Shown here: positions 1 through 7,302 of the stretch, one piece after another
How positions within the stretch are numbered: position 1 is the stretch's first letter
Layout of the letters: each line of letters starts with the position of its first letter
Assembly (NCBI GenBank): GCA_003648455.1
Contig: QMPG01000032.1
Span: 1-17,128 of the forward strand
Length of the DNA: 17,128 nucleotides
Direction: 5' to 3'
DNA from: Bacteroidota bacterium
GTDB taxonomy: Bacteria > Bacteroidota > Bacteroidia > Bacteroidales > B39-G9
Notes under the pieces: model-generated
The model's database searches: none
Told to the model about the DNA's origin: nothing
Seen by the model: only the letters and a program-made list of their open reading frames with translations
Translations under genes and position numbers: made by a program

Positions 1-18
1 ATGAATTTTTCGGGTTAA
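1..18 (-). repeat. Edge of a third copy of the ~206-bp dispersed repeat (truncated by the window)
   Basis: Read on the minus strand, these 18 bases are TTAACCCGAAAAATTCAT. The left end of the complete copy at 12578 matches 17 of 18 positions, and the left end of the copy at 5154 matches 16 of 18. This copy would therefore lie in the opposite orientation to the other two and continue out of the window to the left. Only the terminus is visible, so the call rests on a short match that includes the 8-base terminal inverted repeat. Confidence 0.6.
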
Positions 19-36
19 TAATTTAGTAATAATAAA

Positions 37-71
37 AAAGCAAGAGAGAAAATTTTTCTTCCTTGCTATTT
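37..71 (-). terminator. Rho-independent terminator of the sensor operon
   Basis: On the minus strand an AGCAAG arm and a CTTGCT arm enclose an A/T-rich inner stem (AGAAAA against TTTTCT) and are followed by TTTTTTATT. It lies just after the stop codon of the 92-2494 gene and faces the right way to end its transcript. Confidence 0.6.
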
Positions 72-91
72 TTATTTAATAATTTTCAGAA

Positions 92-2494
92 TTATTTTTT
101 CTTTTTCTTTTTATACTCCTTTTCTTCCGCCTCAAGTTTTTTAATCTTTGCGAAAGCATTTTCTAACATATCATTCATTTCAATTTCATTTTTTTTACTT
201 TGAGTAATATCTGTTCCTATACAAAGTATTTTGATTGGTTTACCGGTGTTATCGTGAATGGGAGTATATGTTTCAGAAATCCACACCTCTTTCTCTTTTG
301 AAGTTTGCTTAAACACTCTTGTTTTGCTTTTCCCTTGCTTCAGATCTTCCCAGAATTTTTTATATGCAACAGGGTTTTCTTTTGCTTCGGATGCAAGTGT
401 GTTCATATTTCTACCTAACATCTGTTCTTTTGTAGAACCTATTATTTCAAGATTTTTTTCATTAATATCAATAATATTACCTTCCATATCAAAAATAACA
501 ATAGAAGAATTCATGCTTAGGGCATCCCATAAACCTGATAGTTCACCTTCTCTTCTGGCAGCATCTTCTTGAGTTGCTTGAAGTTCTTCAAGGTTTTGCC
601 TCATTTCTTCTTCTTGTGCTGCCAATTCTTCGCCTTGTTGTTGCGATTGCTTAAGTAATATTGCTGTTCTCTCATTTATTTTAACACTTGATATTGTTGA
701 TGCAATACTTTCTCCAACTTTTTCAACAAATTCAATTTTGTGTTCATCAATTTCGTAAAAAGAAACAATTTCAACAACACCTAAAACGTCTTCGTTCAGT
801 TTAAGAGGTACTAATAATAAACTTCTGGGGTTTGCTTCGCCTAATCCTGAGGTAATATGAACATAATCTTCAGGTATATCAATCATATATATCGATAATT
901 TTTCATGAACACAACGACCTACCAGACCTTCTCCCAGTTTAAACTTTTTATTTATTAATTTTTTTCTATCGTAGGCTATTGCAGATGTTAGTTCGTAAAA
1001 AACATTATCTTTATCAGTATCATTTTTAATATATATTGCACCTTGAGTTGCTTCTAAATAATTTACAAGATTTTTAATAATGTTAAACGATAGTATTTCA
1101 ATATTATCATTATTTTGACGTAATATTTCACCAAATTTTGCTAAACCTTGTGTTATCCAGTTCTGTTTTTCGTCTTCAATTTTGCGTTTCTCATCTTCTT
1201 CTTTGGCATGTTGAAGACTGTTTCGCATTTCAATCAAAGATTTCCCTAGGGCATCTTTCTCACTAAGTAGTTCAAATTCATGATTTAATTCACCTTGCTT
1301 AATATGATTTGCAAATTCAACTTTTTTATTTAAACCATTAATAGAATCATTAAGAGCATCAGTCATTTCCTCAATTTCATCACCTGTTTGTATTTTAATT
1401 CTCATTTTCTCATCAATATGACCTTTTGAAAGGAATTTTAATAATTCAGTGATTTTTGTTAGCGGTTTGATTATATTTTTAGTTATAAGTGATACAATTA
1501 AAGCTAAAAATAAAATACCAAGAATGCCAATAATAATTGATATCCTAAATTTATTATTCGCTTCTTCCATTATTGTTTTCACTGGAACAGAAATTGCAAT
1601 AGACCAAGGTGTGTTTGTATTCATTATTTGAATAGGCACATATGATAAATAATTTTCGACCCCATTTTCATCAGTCTTTTTATAATTAAAGGTTTTTCCT
1701 TGTGAAATTTTTTCCGAGATATTGAATTTTTTTTCATCTTCAGGAAAAACTTCTTTAATTTTTTTATTCAGAAATTCTTTGTTAGGATGACCGGAAATAA
1801 CACCTCCATTAGATATCAGGAAAGCAAAACTTCCTTCGTAAGGTTTTATTTTAGCAACAATTTCCTGTAATTGAATTAATGTAACATCAAAAGCAACAGC
1901 ACCAATATATTTCCCATTTTCTACAATTGGAGATATTAGACTTGTCATTAAAAGTTGTTTCTTTTTACCAGTTGTTTGGATGTCTAGATATGGTTCATTA
2001 ATATTTGGAACAAGTATTGATTTTGTTTCTGCATAAAGTTTAGAATCTCCATCCATACTTCTGTATTCTACATTATCTTTTACTATTCCATTTTCTCTCC
2101 ACAAAGAATGACTTATTCTTCCATAAGGTTTATCCCAAGTTGAATCAATAGCAGATAATTCCCAGCTATCCCAAAGGGCATAAATATTAGGATTGTTTTC
2201 AAAAACTTTTAAATACATTTTATGAATCATCTTCTGCCATTCATCTTTATCAAACTCTTTATATATTTTTAAGGCATCACTAAGAGCAATAACGGCAGAA
2301 AATTGAGCATCAATTTTAGCTTTTATGGCTTTGGCTGACTTTTGAACTTGTTTATTTGTAATTTCAATAGCATCGTTATATGCTTTTTTTCGAGCATTAA
2401 AACTTATATAACCCACCGCAATAATATAAATAATTATTGCAGCCGGGATAACAAATAATTGAAATTTTTGTTGAATTTTTAGTTTAAGCTTCAT
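92..2494 (-). CDS. Membrane sensor protein, dCache-HAMP-GAF-PAS, no output domain (downstream paralog)
   Basis: This 800-residue inner-membrane sensor has a first transmembrane segment at about 12-31, a periplasmic double-Cache (dCache_1-like) ligand domain at about 40-310, a second transmembrane segment at about 317-338 and a HAMP linker to about 395. A GAF domain follows at about 465-610, then a Gln/Glu-rich coiled coil at 612-655, a PAS domain at about 656-768 and a short Lys-rich coiled tail. I see no histidine-kinase, GGDEF/EAL, phosphatase or methyl-accepting hairpin sequence, so the signal must pass to a separate partner. The start is supported by a minus-strand AAAGGA seven bases upstream (2502-2507). 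It lies 51 bp after its paralog and is probably co-transcribed with it. The tail ends in six lysines encoded by an A-rich run, four residues shorter than the paralog. The domain order is secure, the ligand and output are unknown. Confidence 0.85.
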   Translation of the reverse strand: MKLKLKIQQKFQLFVIPAAIIIYIIAVGYISFNARKKAYNDAIEITNKQVQKSAKAIKAKIDAQFSAVIALSDALKIYKEFDKDEWQKMIHKMYLKVFENNPNIYALWDSWELSAIDSTWDKPYGRISHSLWRENGIVKDNVEYRSMDGDSKLYAETKSILVPNINEPYLDIQTTGKKKQLLMTSLISPIVENGKYIGAVAFDVTLIQLQEIVAKIKPYEGSFAFLISNGGVISGHPNKEFLNKKIKEVFPEDEKKFNISEKISQGKTFNYKKTDENGVENYLSYVPIQIMNTNTPWSIAISVPVKTIMEEANNKFRISIIIGILGILFLALIVSLITKNIIKPLTKITELLKFLSKGHIDEKMRIKIQTGDEIEEMTDALNDSINGLNKKVEFANHIKQGELNHEFELLSEKDALGKSLIEMRNSLQHAKEEDEKRKIEDEKQNWITQGLAKFGEILRQNNDNIEILSFNIIKNLVNYLEATQGAIYIKNDTDKDNVFYELTSAIAYDRKKLINKKFKLGEGLVGRCVHEKLSIYMIDIPEDYVHITSGLGEANPRSLLLVPLKLNEDVLGVVEIVSFYEIDEHKIEFVEKVGESIASTISSVKINERTAILLKQSQQQGEELAAQEEEMRQNLEELQATQEDAARREGELSGLWDALSMNSSIVIFDMEGNIIDINEKNLEIIGSTKEQMLGRNMNTLASEAKENPVAYKKFWEDLKQGKSKTRVFKQTSKEKEVWISETYTPIHDNTGKPIKILCIGTDITQSKKNEIEMNDMLENAFAKIKKLEAEEKEYKKKKKK

Positions 2495-2501
2495 ATATAA
2501 A

Positions 2502-2507
2502 TCCTTT
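2502..2507 (-). promoter_or_regulatory. Shine-Dalgarno-like site for the second sensor gene
   Basis: AAAGGA on the minus strand lies seven bases before the ATG at 2494. Purine-rich sites are often absent in Bacteroidota, so its presence here, and GGAG before the paralog, supports both chosen starts. Confidence 0.5.
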
Positions 2508-2545
2508 CTTGAAGTTTTTTATTCTGTTATGAAATTTATGATTTA

Positions 2546-4978
2546 TTATTTTTTTGACAGTTTTTTAATCATTTCTCTTAGTTCCTTTTCTGTTTTTTCA
2601 AGTTCTTTTATTTTATTAAAAGCATGCTCTAACATATCATTTGTCTCAATCTCATTCTTTTTGCTTTTAGTAATATCTGTTCCAATATTTAATACTTTAA
2701 TTGGCTTACCGGAGTTGTCGAGAATAGGGGTGTAGGTTTCTGAAACCCAAATTTCTTTTCCTTTTGATATTTCTTTAAATACCCTTGTTCTGCTTTTCCC
2801 AAGTTTAAGGTCTTCCCAGAATTTTTTATAGGCAACAGGGTCTTCTTTTGCTTCAGAGGCAAATGAAGCTAAATTTTTGCCTAACATTTGTTCTCTTGTT
2901 GCACCAACTATTTCAAGGTTTTTATCATTAATATCAATAATATTACCTGACATATCAAAAACAACAATTGACGAATTAATATTTAAAGCATTCCATAAAC
3001 CATTTAACTCAGCTTCTCTTCTGGCAGCATCTTCTTGAGTTGCTTGAAGTTCTTCAAGGTTTTGTCTCATTTCTTCTTCTTGTGCAGCTAGCTCTTCACC
3101 TTGCTGTTGCGATTGTTTAAGTAAAAAGGCTGTTTTTTCATTAATTTTTACACTTGATATTGTTGAAGCAATGCTTTCGCCTACTTTTTCAACAAAATTT
3201 ATTTTATATTTATCTATCTCGTAAAATGAAACTATTTCAACAACACCTAAAACATCATCGTTTAGTTTTAGAGGGACTAACAATAAACATCTCGGGTTTG
3301 TCTCTCCTAATCCTGAGGTAATATGTACATAATCTTCAGGTATATCAATCATATATATTGATAATTTTTCATGAACACAACGACCAACTAACTCCTCACC
3401 AACTTTAATTTTTTTATTAAGCATTTTTTTTCTGTCATAGGCTATAGCTGCTGTTAATTCATAAAAAATTTCTTCTTCTTCATTATTGTTTTTTATGTAA
3501 ATAGCTCCTTGTGTTGCATCTAAATAGTTTACTAATTCTTTTATTATGTTAAATGATAAAGTTTCGATATTGTCATTATTTTGGCGTAAAATTTCTCCAA
3601 ATTTTGCTAGCCCCTGAGTTGTCCAGTTTATTTTTTCGTCCTCAATTTTGCGTTTTTCTTCTTCTTCTTTTGCACGTTGAAGACTGTTTCGCATTTCGAT
3701 TAAAGAGTTTCCCAGTACATCTTTTTCACTTAGTAATTCAAATTCAGCATCTAAATTACCTTTACCAATATTAGTTGCAAAATTTGCTGTTCTTTTTAAT
3801 CCATTAATTAAAGAATTTACAGAATCAGAAATTTCTTCAATTTCGTCTCCTGTTTTTATATTTAAAATATGTTTTTTATCAATATCACCTAAGGCTAGAT
3901 TTTTTAATACTCTTGTTGTTTCTTGTAATGGAGACGTTATATTTTTTGAGATTATTAATATTACAATAGATAAAATGATTAATCCAATTAAACCAACTAA
4001 AATTGATACAGTAAAATTTGTAATTGCTTGTTTAATTATTGATTTTAAAGGAACTACTATTGCTAATGACCATGGGGTGACAGATTTGCCAATATAAATA
4101 GGAGAATGTGATATGTAAAATTCTTCCCCCGTTTTTTTATCTTTTGTGTAATATGAGAAATGCTCTCCACTTTTTATTTTGTTTTCAATTTTATATTTGT
4201 CATTATCTTCTGGTAAAATCTCCGATATTTTTTTGTTAAGTATCTTATCATCAGGATATGTCACAAGCGCACCATTATTGGCAATAAGATAAGCAAAACT
4301 GCCATCAAAGGGATGAATACTATTGATTATTGGTTTAAATCGGTCAAGACTTAAGTCTAATCCGGCCAAACCAACGAATTTTCCATTATTTAATATAGGT
4401 ACACAAACACTTGTTTCAAGTATCTGATCACTTTTTGAACCTGTGTAAGAGAATGTATATGGGTCCATTACGGTTTCTAGCTTGGATACTTTCATTTGAT
4501 AATATGCTCCATTTACATCATCACCATCTGTATTCAATTTCTCAACCTTATATTTAATATTATTATTTTCTCTATAATATGTAAAACGCATTCTTCCATA
4601 TGGCTCAGTCCAAGAACTATCAATTGTATGTAACTCCCAATTAACCCAGACAGAAAGAAAGTTTTCATTATTAATAATAATGTTGTTCATGAAAGTATTG
4701 TAGATATCAATTCTTTGTTTTACAGGAATTTCATAATATCCGGTAAAAGCATACGCCATTGATCTGGTAATATCCATATCAACATTTAGATTGGCTTGTG
4801 TATAATTAGCATATTGATTTGCATATGAATCTGCAATTGTTATAGCATCTTCTAATGACATTTTTTTTGATTTTAAACTTACGTACCCAATAACTGCGAT
4901 AAATATTATTATTGTTGTTGATAAAATAAAAAACAACATTTTTGTATTTATATTCATTTTCATTTTAATAAGCTTCAT
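2546..4978 (-). CDS. Membrane sensor protein, dCache-HAMP-GAF-PAS, no output domain (upstream paralog)
   Basis: This 810-residue protein is built like its downstream neighbour: transmembrane segment about 13-35, periplasmic dCache region about 40-320, second transmembrane segment about 324-345, HAMP to about 400, GAF about 475-620, coiled coil about 622-662, PAS about 665-775, then a charged coiled tail. From the end of HAMP onward it is nearly identical to the neighbour, including long runs of identical DNA. The periplasmic halves are clearly related but much less alike, sharing landmarks such as W-x2-WEL-x3-IDS-x-W and PYGR. That pattern suggests duplication followed by divergence of ligand preference. 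A minus-strand GGAG at 4987-4990, eight bases before the ATG, supports the start. No catalytic output or chemoreceptor signalling hairpin was found. The family is often annotated only as PAS- or cache-domain protein. Confidence 0.85.
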   Translation of the reverse strand: MKLIKMKMNINTKMLFFILSTTIIIFIAVIGYVSLKSKKMSLEDAITIADSYANQYANYTQANLNVDMDITRSMAYAFTGYYEIPVKQRIDIYNTFMNNIIINNENFLSVWVNWELHTIDSSWTEPYGRMRFTYYRENNNIKYKVEKLNTDGDDVNGAYYQMKVSKLETVMDPYTFSYTGSKSDQILETSVCVPILNNGKFVGLAGLDLSLDRFKPIINSIHPFDGSFAYLIANNGALVTYPDDKILNKKISEILPEDNDKYKIENKIKSGEHFSYYTKDKKTGEEFYISHSPIYIGKSVTPWSLAIVVPLKSIIKQAITNFTVSILVGLIGLIILSIVILIISKNITSPLQETTRVLKNLALGDIDKKHILNIKTGDEIEEISDSVNSLINGLKRTANFATNIGKGNLDAEFELLSEKDVLGNSLIEMRNSLQRAKEEEEKRKIEDEKINWTTQGLAKFGEILRQNNDNIETLSFNIIKELVNYLDATQGAIYIKNNNEEEEIFYELTAAIAYDRKKMLNKKIKVGEELVGRCVHEKLSIYMIDIPEDYVHITSGLGETNPRCLLLVPLKLNDDVLGVVEIVSFYEIDKYKINFVEKVGESIASTISSVKINEKTAFLLKQSQQQGEELAAQEEEMRQNLEELQATQEDAARREAELNGLWNALNINSSIVVFDMSGNIIDINDKNLEIVGATREQMLGKNLASFASEAKEDPVAYKKFWEDLKLGKSRTRVFKEISKGKEIWVSETYTPILDNSGKPIKVLNIGTDITKSKKNEIETNDMLEHAFNKIKELEKTEKELREMIKKLSKK

Positions 4979-4986
4979 ATCAATTT

Positions 4987-4990
4987 CTCC
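4987..4990 (-). promoter_or_regulatory. Shine-Dalgarno-like site for the first sensor gene
   Basis: GGAG on the minus strand lies eight bases before the ATG at 4978. It favours this ATG over the in-frame Met codons at residues 6 and 8. Confidence 0.5.
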
Positions 4991-5028
4991 AAAGTTTAAA
5001 TTTTTAGCAAAAAAAAATTATAATTCTC

Positions 5029-5036
5029 CAAATTTA
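5029..5036 (-). promoter_or_regulatory. Candidate promoter (-7 box) for the sensor operon
   Basis: On the minus strand the bases read TAAATTTG, a full match to the Bacteroidota -7 consensus TAnnTTTG, about 50 bases before the start codon. No clear TTTG was found at the -33 position, and the region is so A/T-rich that chance matches are expected. Confidence 0.35.
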
Positions 5037-5153
5037 AAAAAATCATTTAGTAAAAATAAATAATTAAATGAAAATTTTCTTCAGTTATCTTTTTATAAGT
5101 TATTTACTGTTGTGCTGTAAATTAGTTTTTAGTCTAATTTTATTTGATGTTTT

Positions 5154-5360
5154 TTAACTCGGAAAATTCATTAATTTTCTACGATTAAGTAATACCAACA
5201 AATTTGGGAATTTCATTAACCCCAAATTTGGATATTACTAAATCGGGGTTTGCTTGCGTGAGCTCACCGCCAGCTGGCGGTTCGGTTCCCGCTTTGCACC
5301 CCACTATCTATCACACATTCATACAATTCACTTCGTTTTTGTATGAATAATGCGGGTTAA
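5154..5360 (+). repeat. Complete copy (207 bp) of a structured dispersed repeat
   Basis: The copy starts with TTAACTCG and ends with CGGGTTAA (7 of 8 inverted match). Inside are a GAAAATT/AATTTTC hairpin (5162-5179), a perfect 10-bp inverted repeat CAAATTTGGG/CCCAAATTTG (5199-5208 with 5221-5230), the overlapping palindromes GTGAGCTCAC (5258-5267) and ACCGCCAGCTGGCGGT (5266-5281), and a hairpin ATTCATACAA/TTGTATGAAT (5317-5326 with 5339-5348). A 43-base core (5253-5295) matches the copy at 12677-12719 with one difference. It has no coding frame of note. It fills most of the 477-bp spacer between the sensor operon and the acyl-CoA ligase gene. A non-autonomous mobile element (MITE/REP type) or a structured RNA are both possible. 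Confidence 0.8.
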
Positions 5361-5403
5361 TATTTATTTTTTTTGTTTGAGTTATTTTTCATTTGAAAAC
5401 AAA

Positions 5404-5430
5404 AAAGGGCTGTGTATTAAACAGCCCTTT
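5404..5430 (-). terminator. Rho-independent terminator of the acyl-CoA ligase gene
   Basis: A perfect 10-bp stem, AAAGGGCTGT paired with ACAGCCCTTT, closes a 7-base loop (5414-5420). On the minus strand it is followed by a T-rich run. It lies 25 bases past the stop codon of the ligase gene and on the correct strand. Confidence 0.85.
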
Positions 5431-5455
5431 GATTTTTATGTGTTTCAATATTAAA

Positions 5456-7138
5456 TTAATTACGATTTATATGAAGATACCTTTTTATTTTGTGTGTAGG
5501 TGTTTTTTCAAAAGGAGTTGGTTGTTCAATAACAAGTTGAAGACGTGAAAATTTATTTAACTGATGATTAACATTAAAACGAATTTCGTTTAATAATTCG
5601 TTAACCTTTTTTTGCATACTTTGCGAAGTTTCTTTTAGTTCTTGAAAAGTTTCTTCAACTTTTGTATAATCTAAATGAATTTTTGCTACTAATTTGCCTT
5701 TTAATTCATAAACAATTGATTCTAAAACGAAACTATTATTATTAATAACATTTTCAATTTCTTCAGGATAAATATTTTCACCATTAGCACCAAGGATCAT
5801 ATTCTTTATTCTACCTTTTATATAAAGATAATTATCTTTATTAAAAATACCTAAATCTCCGGTTTTAAACCAACCGTCGTTAGTAAAAGTTTCTGCTGTT
5901 AATTCCGGATTTTTATAATAACCTTTCATAATGTTAGGTCCTTTTGCTAATATTTCTCCTTCACCTTTTGAGTTTGGGTTATCAATTTTAATCTCAACAT
6001 CTTCTAAAACAGGTCCTGTTGAACGATATCTTGTTCCCATTGCATTAGCACCTGCTAACAATGGAGATGTTTCTGTTAATCCATAACCAATAGCATAAGG
6101 GAATTTTGCATCGCGTAAAAATTTTTCTGTATCAGGAGCTATTTTTGCACCCCCAACACCGAAAAAGTGTAATGCTCCACCAAATGTTTTATATAATTTT
6201 TTACCTGCAATTCTATTAAGAATTTTGTTGACAGGTCTGATTTTATATAAGGTCTTAATAACTATGTTTTTATTAAATGTAGGTAATATCTTGTTTCTAT
6301 AAACCTTGTCAATAATTAAGGGAACAGTAAGCATTAATGTTGGCTTAATTTTTTGCATTGCCGGTATTAAAACGCTTGGAGTAGGAGGTTTCTCTAAGTA
6401 GTAAACAGATGCACCTGATATTATCGGAATAACAAATCCAAGTGTAAATTCGTAGGTGTGAGAAAGTGGTAATAATGATAAAAAACGATCTTTGCTGCTT
6501 GTGTTTGGAATCTTTGAAGAAGCAATTGCATTTGATACAATATTTTTATGCGTAAGCATAACGCCTTTTGAAGTGCCTGTTGTCCCAGATGTGTAAATTA
6601 TTGTTAGTAAGTCTTCTTCGTTTACAGAAACAGGAGTGAAGCTGTTAGCATCGTCTTTAATAATATCTTCAATAAAAATTGAAGATAATTTGCTTGAACC
6701 GAAAAGAGAACTGTTTTTTAAAGAAATGCTGAAATCGTCAATAAATACTGTAATCTTAATGTTTTTTAAAACATCATCATCTAAGTTTTTGTAAAGTCTT
6801 TTTGAAACAAAAATAATTTCACTTTCAGAGTGAGTAAGAATGTTTTCAACTTCTTTTTTATGAAAGTCGGGTAATATTGGAACAACAACAGCCCCTATTT
6901 TGGTAATTGATAGGTAAGAAATACCCCAATTTGGATTATTTTCACTAAAAATGGCTATTTTATCACTTTTTTTAACACCATATTTTTGTAAGAAACTTGA
7001 TATTGTTATGGTTTTATTTTTTACATCATTAAATGTTAATGCTTCCCCATTAACAAAAGATAAGAACGGATTATTTGAGTATAGTTTACTACTATTTTCA
7101 AATAAATTATTTAACGTCAATTCATTATTCATATTCAT
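5456..7138 (-). CDS. Long-chain fatty acid--CoA ligase (AMP-forming) family protein
   Basis: This 560-residue adenylate-forming enzyme is likely to activate fatty acids to acyl-CoA with ATP and CoA, at the inner face of the membrane. The large N-terminal domain has the P-loop signature YTSGTTGTSKG (182-192), the YGLTETSP motif (352-359) that contacts ATP/Mg, and GWFKTGDLG (422-430) with the ribose-binding Asp. The small C-terminal domain ends in TPTHKIKR, where K550 sits at the place of the catalytic lysine. A charged insert at about 492-522 lies inside the small domain. Length and motifs fit the FadD/long-chain ligase group better than acetyl-CoA synthetase, but the true chain-length preference cannot be read from sequence. 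It is a single gene with its own terminator. A second ATG lies two codons inside, and either could be the start. Confidence 0.85.
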   Translation of the reverse strand: MNMNNELTLNNLFENSSKLYSNNPFLSFVNGEALTFNDVKNKTITISSFLQKYGVKKSDKIAIFSENNPNWGISYLSITKIGAVVVPILPDFHKKEVENILTHSESEIIFVSKRLYKNLDDDVLKNIKITVFIDDFSISLKNSSLFGSSKLSSIFIEDIIKDDANSFTPVSVNEEDLLTIIYTSGTTGTSKGVMLTHKNIVSNAIASSKIPNTSSKDRFLSLLPLSHTYEFTLGFVIPIISGASVYYLEKPPTPSVLIPAMQKIKPTLMLTVPLIIDKVYRNKILPTFNKNIVIKTLYKIRPVNKILNRIAGKKLYKTFGGALHFFGVGGAKIAPDTEKFLRDAKFPYAIGYGLTETSPLLAGANAMGTRYRSTGPVLEDVEIKIDNPNSKGEGEILAKGPNIMKGYYKNPELTAETFTNDGWFKTGDLGIFNKDNYLYIKGRIKNMILGANGENIYPEEIENVINNNSFVLESIVYELKGKLVAKIHLDYTKVEETFQELKETSQSMQKKVNELLNEIRFNVNHQLNKFSRLQLVIEQPTPFEKTPTHKIKRYLHINRN

Positions 7139-7190
7139 AAAATTATATATTGGTAACCTATACTTATACTAAAATAAGCATAATAAGTTA

Positions 7191-7198
7191 CAAATATA
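7191..7198 (-). promoter_or_regulatory. Candidate promoter (-7 box) for the acyl-CoA ligase gene
   Basis: The minus strand reads TATATTTG, matching TAnnTTTG at every fixed position, about 53 bases before the start codon. No convincing TTTG was seen 19-21 bases further upstream. Confidence 0.35.
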
Positions 7199-7244
7199 TG
7201 TAGATTTTTACATATATTAAAATATTTATTTTTTTAGTTCGTGG

Positions 7245-7286
7245 TTTGCTTTAATTAAACTATTTTTTTTATCTTACGAAAGATAA
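7245..7286 (+). promoter_or_regulatory. Candidate promoter and inverted repeat before the antiporter gene
   Basis: TTTG at 7245-7248 and TATCTTAC at 7270-7277 (21-base spacing) resemble the Bacteroidota -33/-7 pair, with six of eight -7 positions matching. The -7 box overlaps a perfect inverted repeat TTATCTT-ACGA-AAGATAA (7269-7286), which could be an operator or the start of a leader hairpin. It belongs to the 164-bp divergent spacer shared with the ligase gene. Confidence 0.35.
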
Positions 7287-7302
7287 CATAAGCCGATAGA
7301 AA

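Noticed and set aside
258..572. Plus-strand open frame of about 100 codons opposite the first sensor gene
   Set aside because: It lies wholly antisense to a well-supported domain-bearing gene, has no recognisable domain and its composition follows from the opposite strand.
92..4978. The two sensor proteins as methyl-accepting chemotaxis proteins or histidine kinases
   Set aside because: The dCache-HAMP start fits chemoreceptors, but there is no signalling hairpin with methylation sites. Both chains stop shortly after the PAS domain, with no H-box or ATP-binding motifs.
5102..5140. Two A/T-rich hairpins (ATTTAC/GTAAAT and AAATTAG/CTAATTT) upstream of the sensor operon
   Set aside because: Stems of six to seven mostly A/T pairs arise often by chance in this composition, and no gene ends here on the plus strand to need a terminator.
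5154..5360. The 206-bp repeat as a degenerate insertion sequence with its own transposase
   Set aside because: No copy holds an open frame of useful size or any transposase motif. It can only be non-autonomous.
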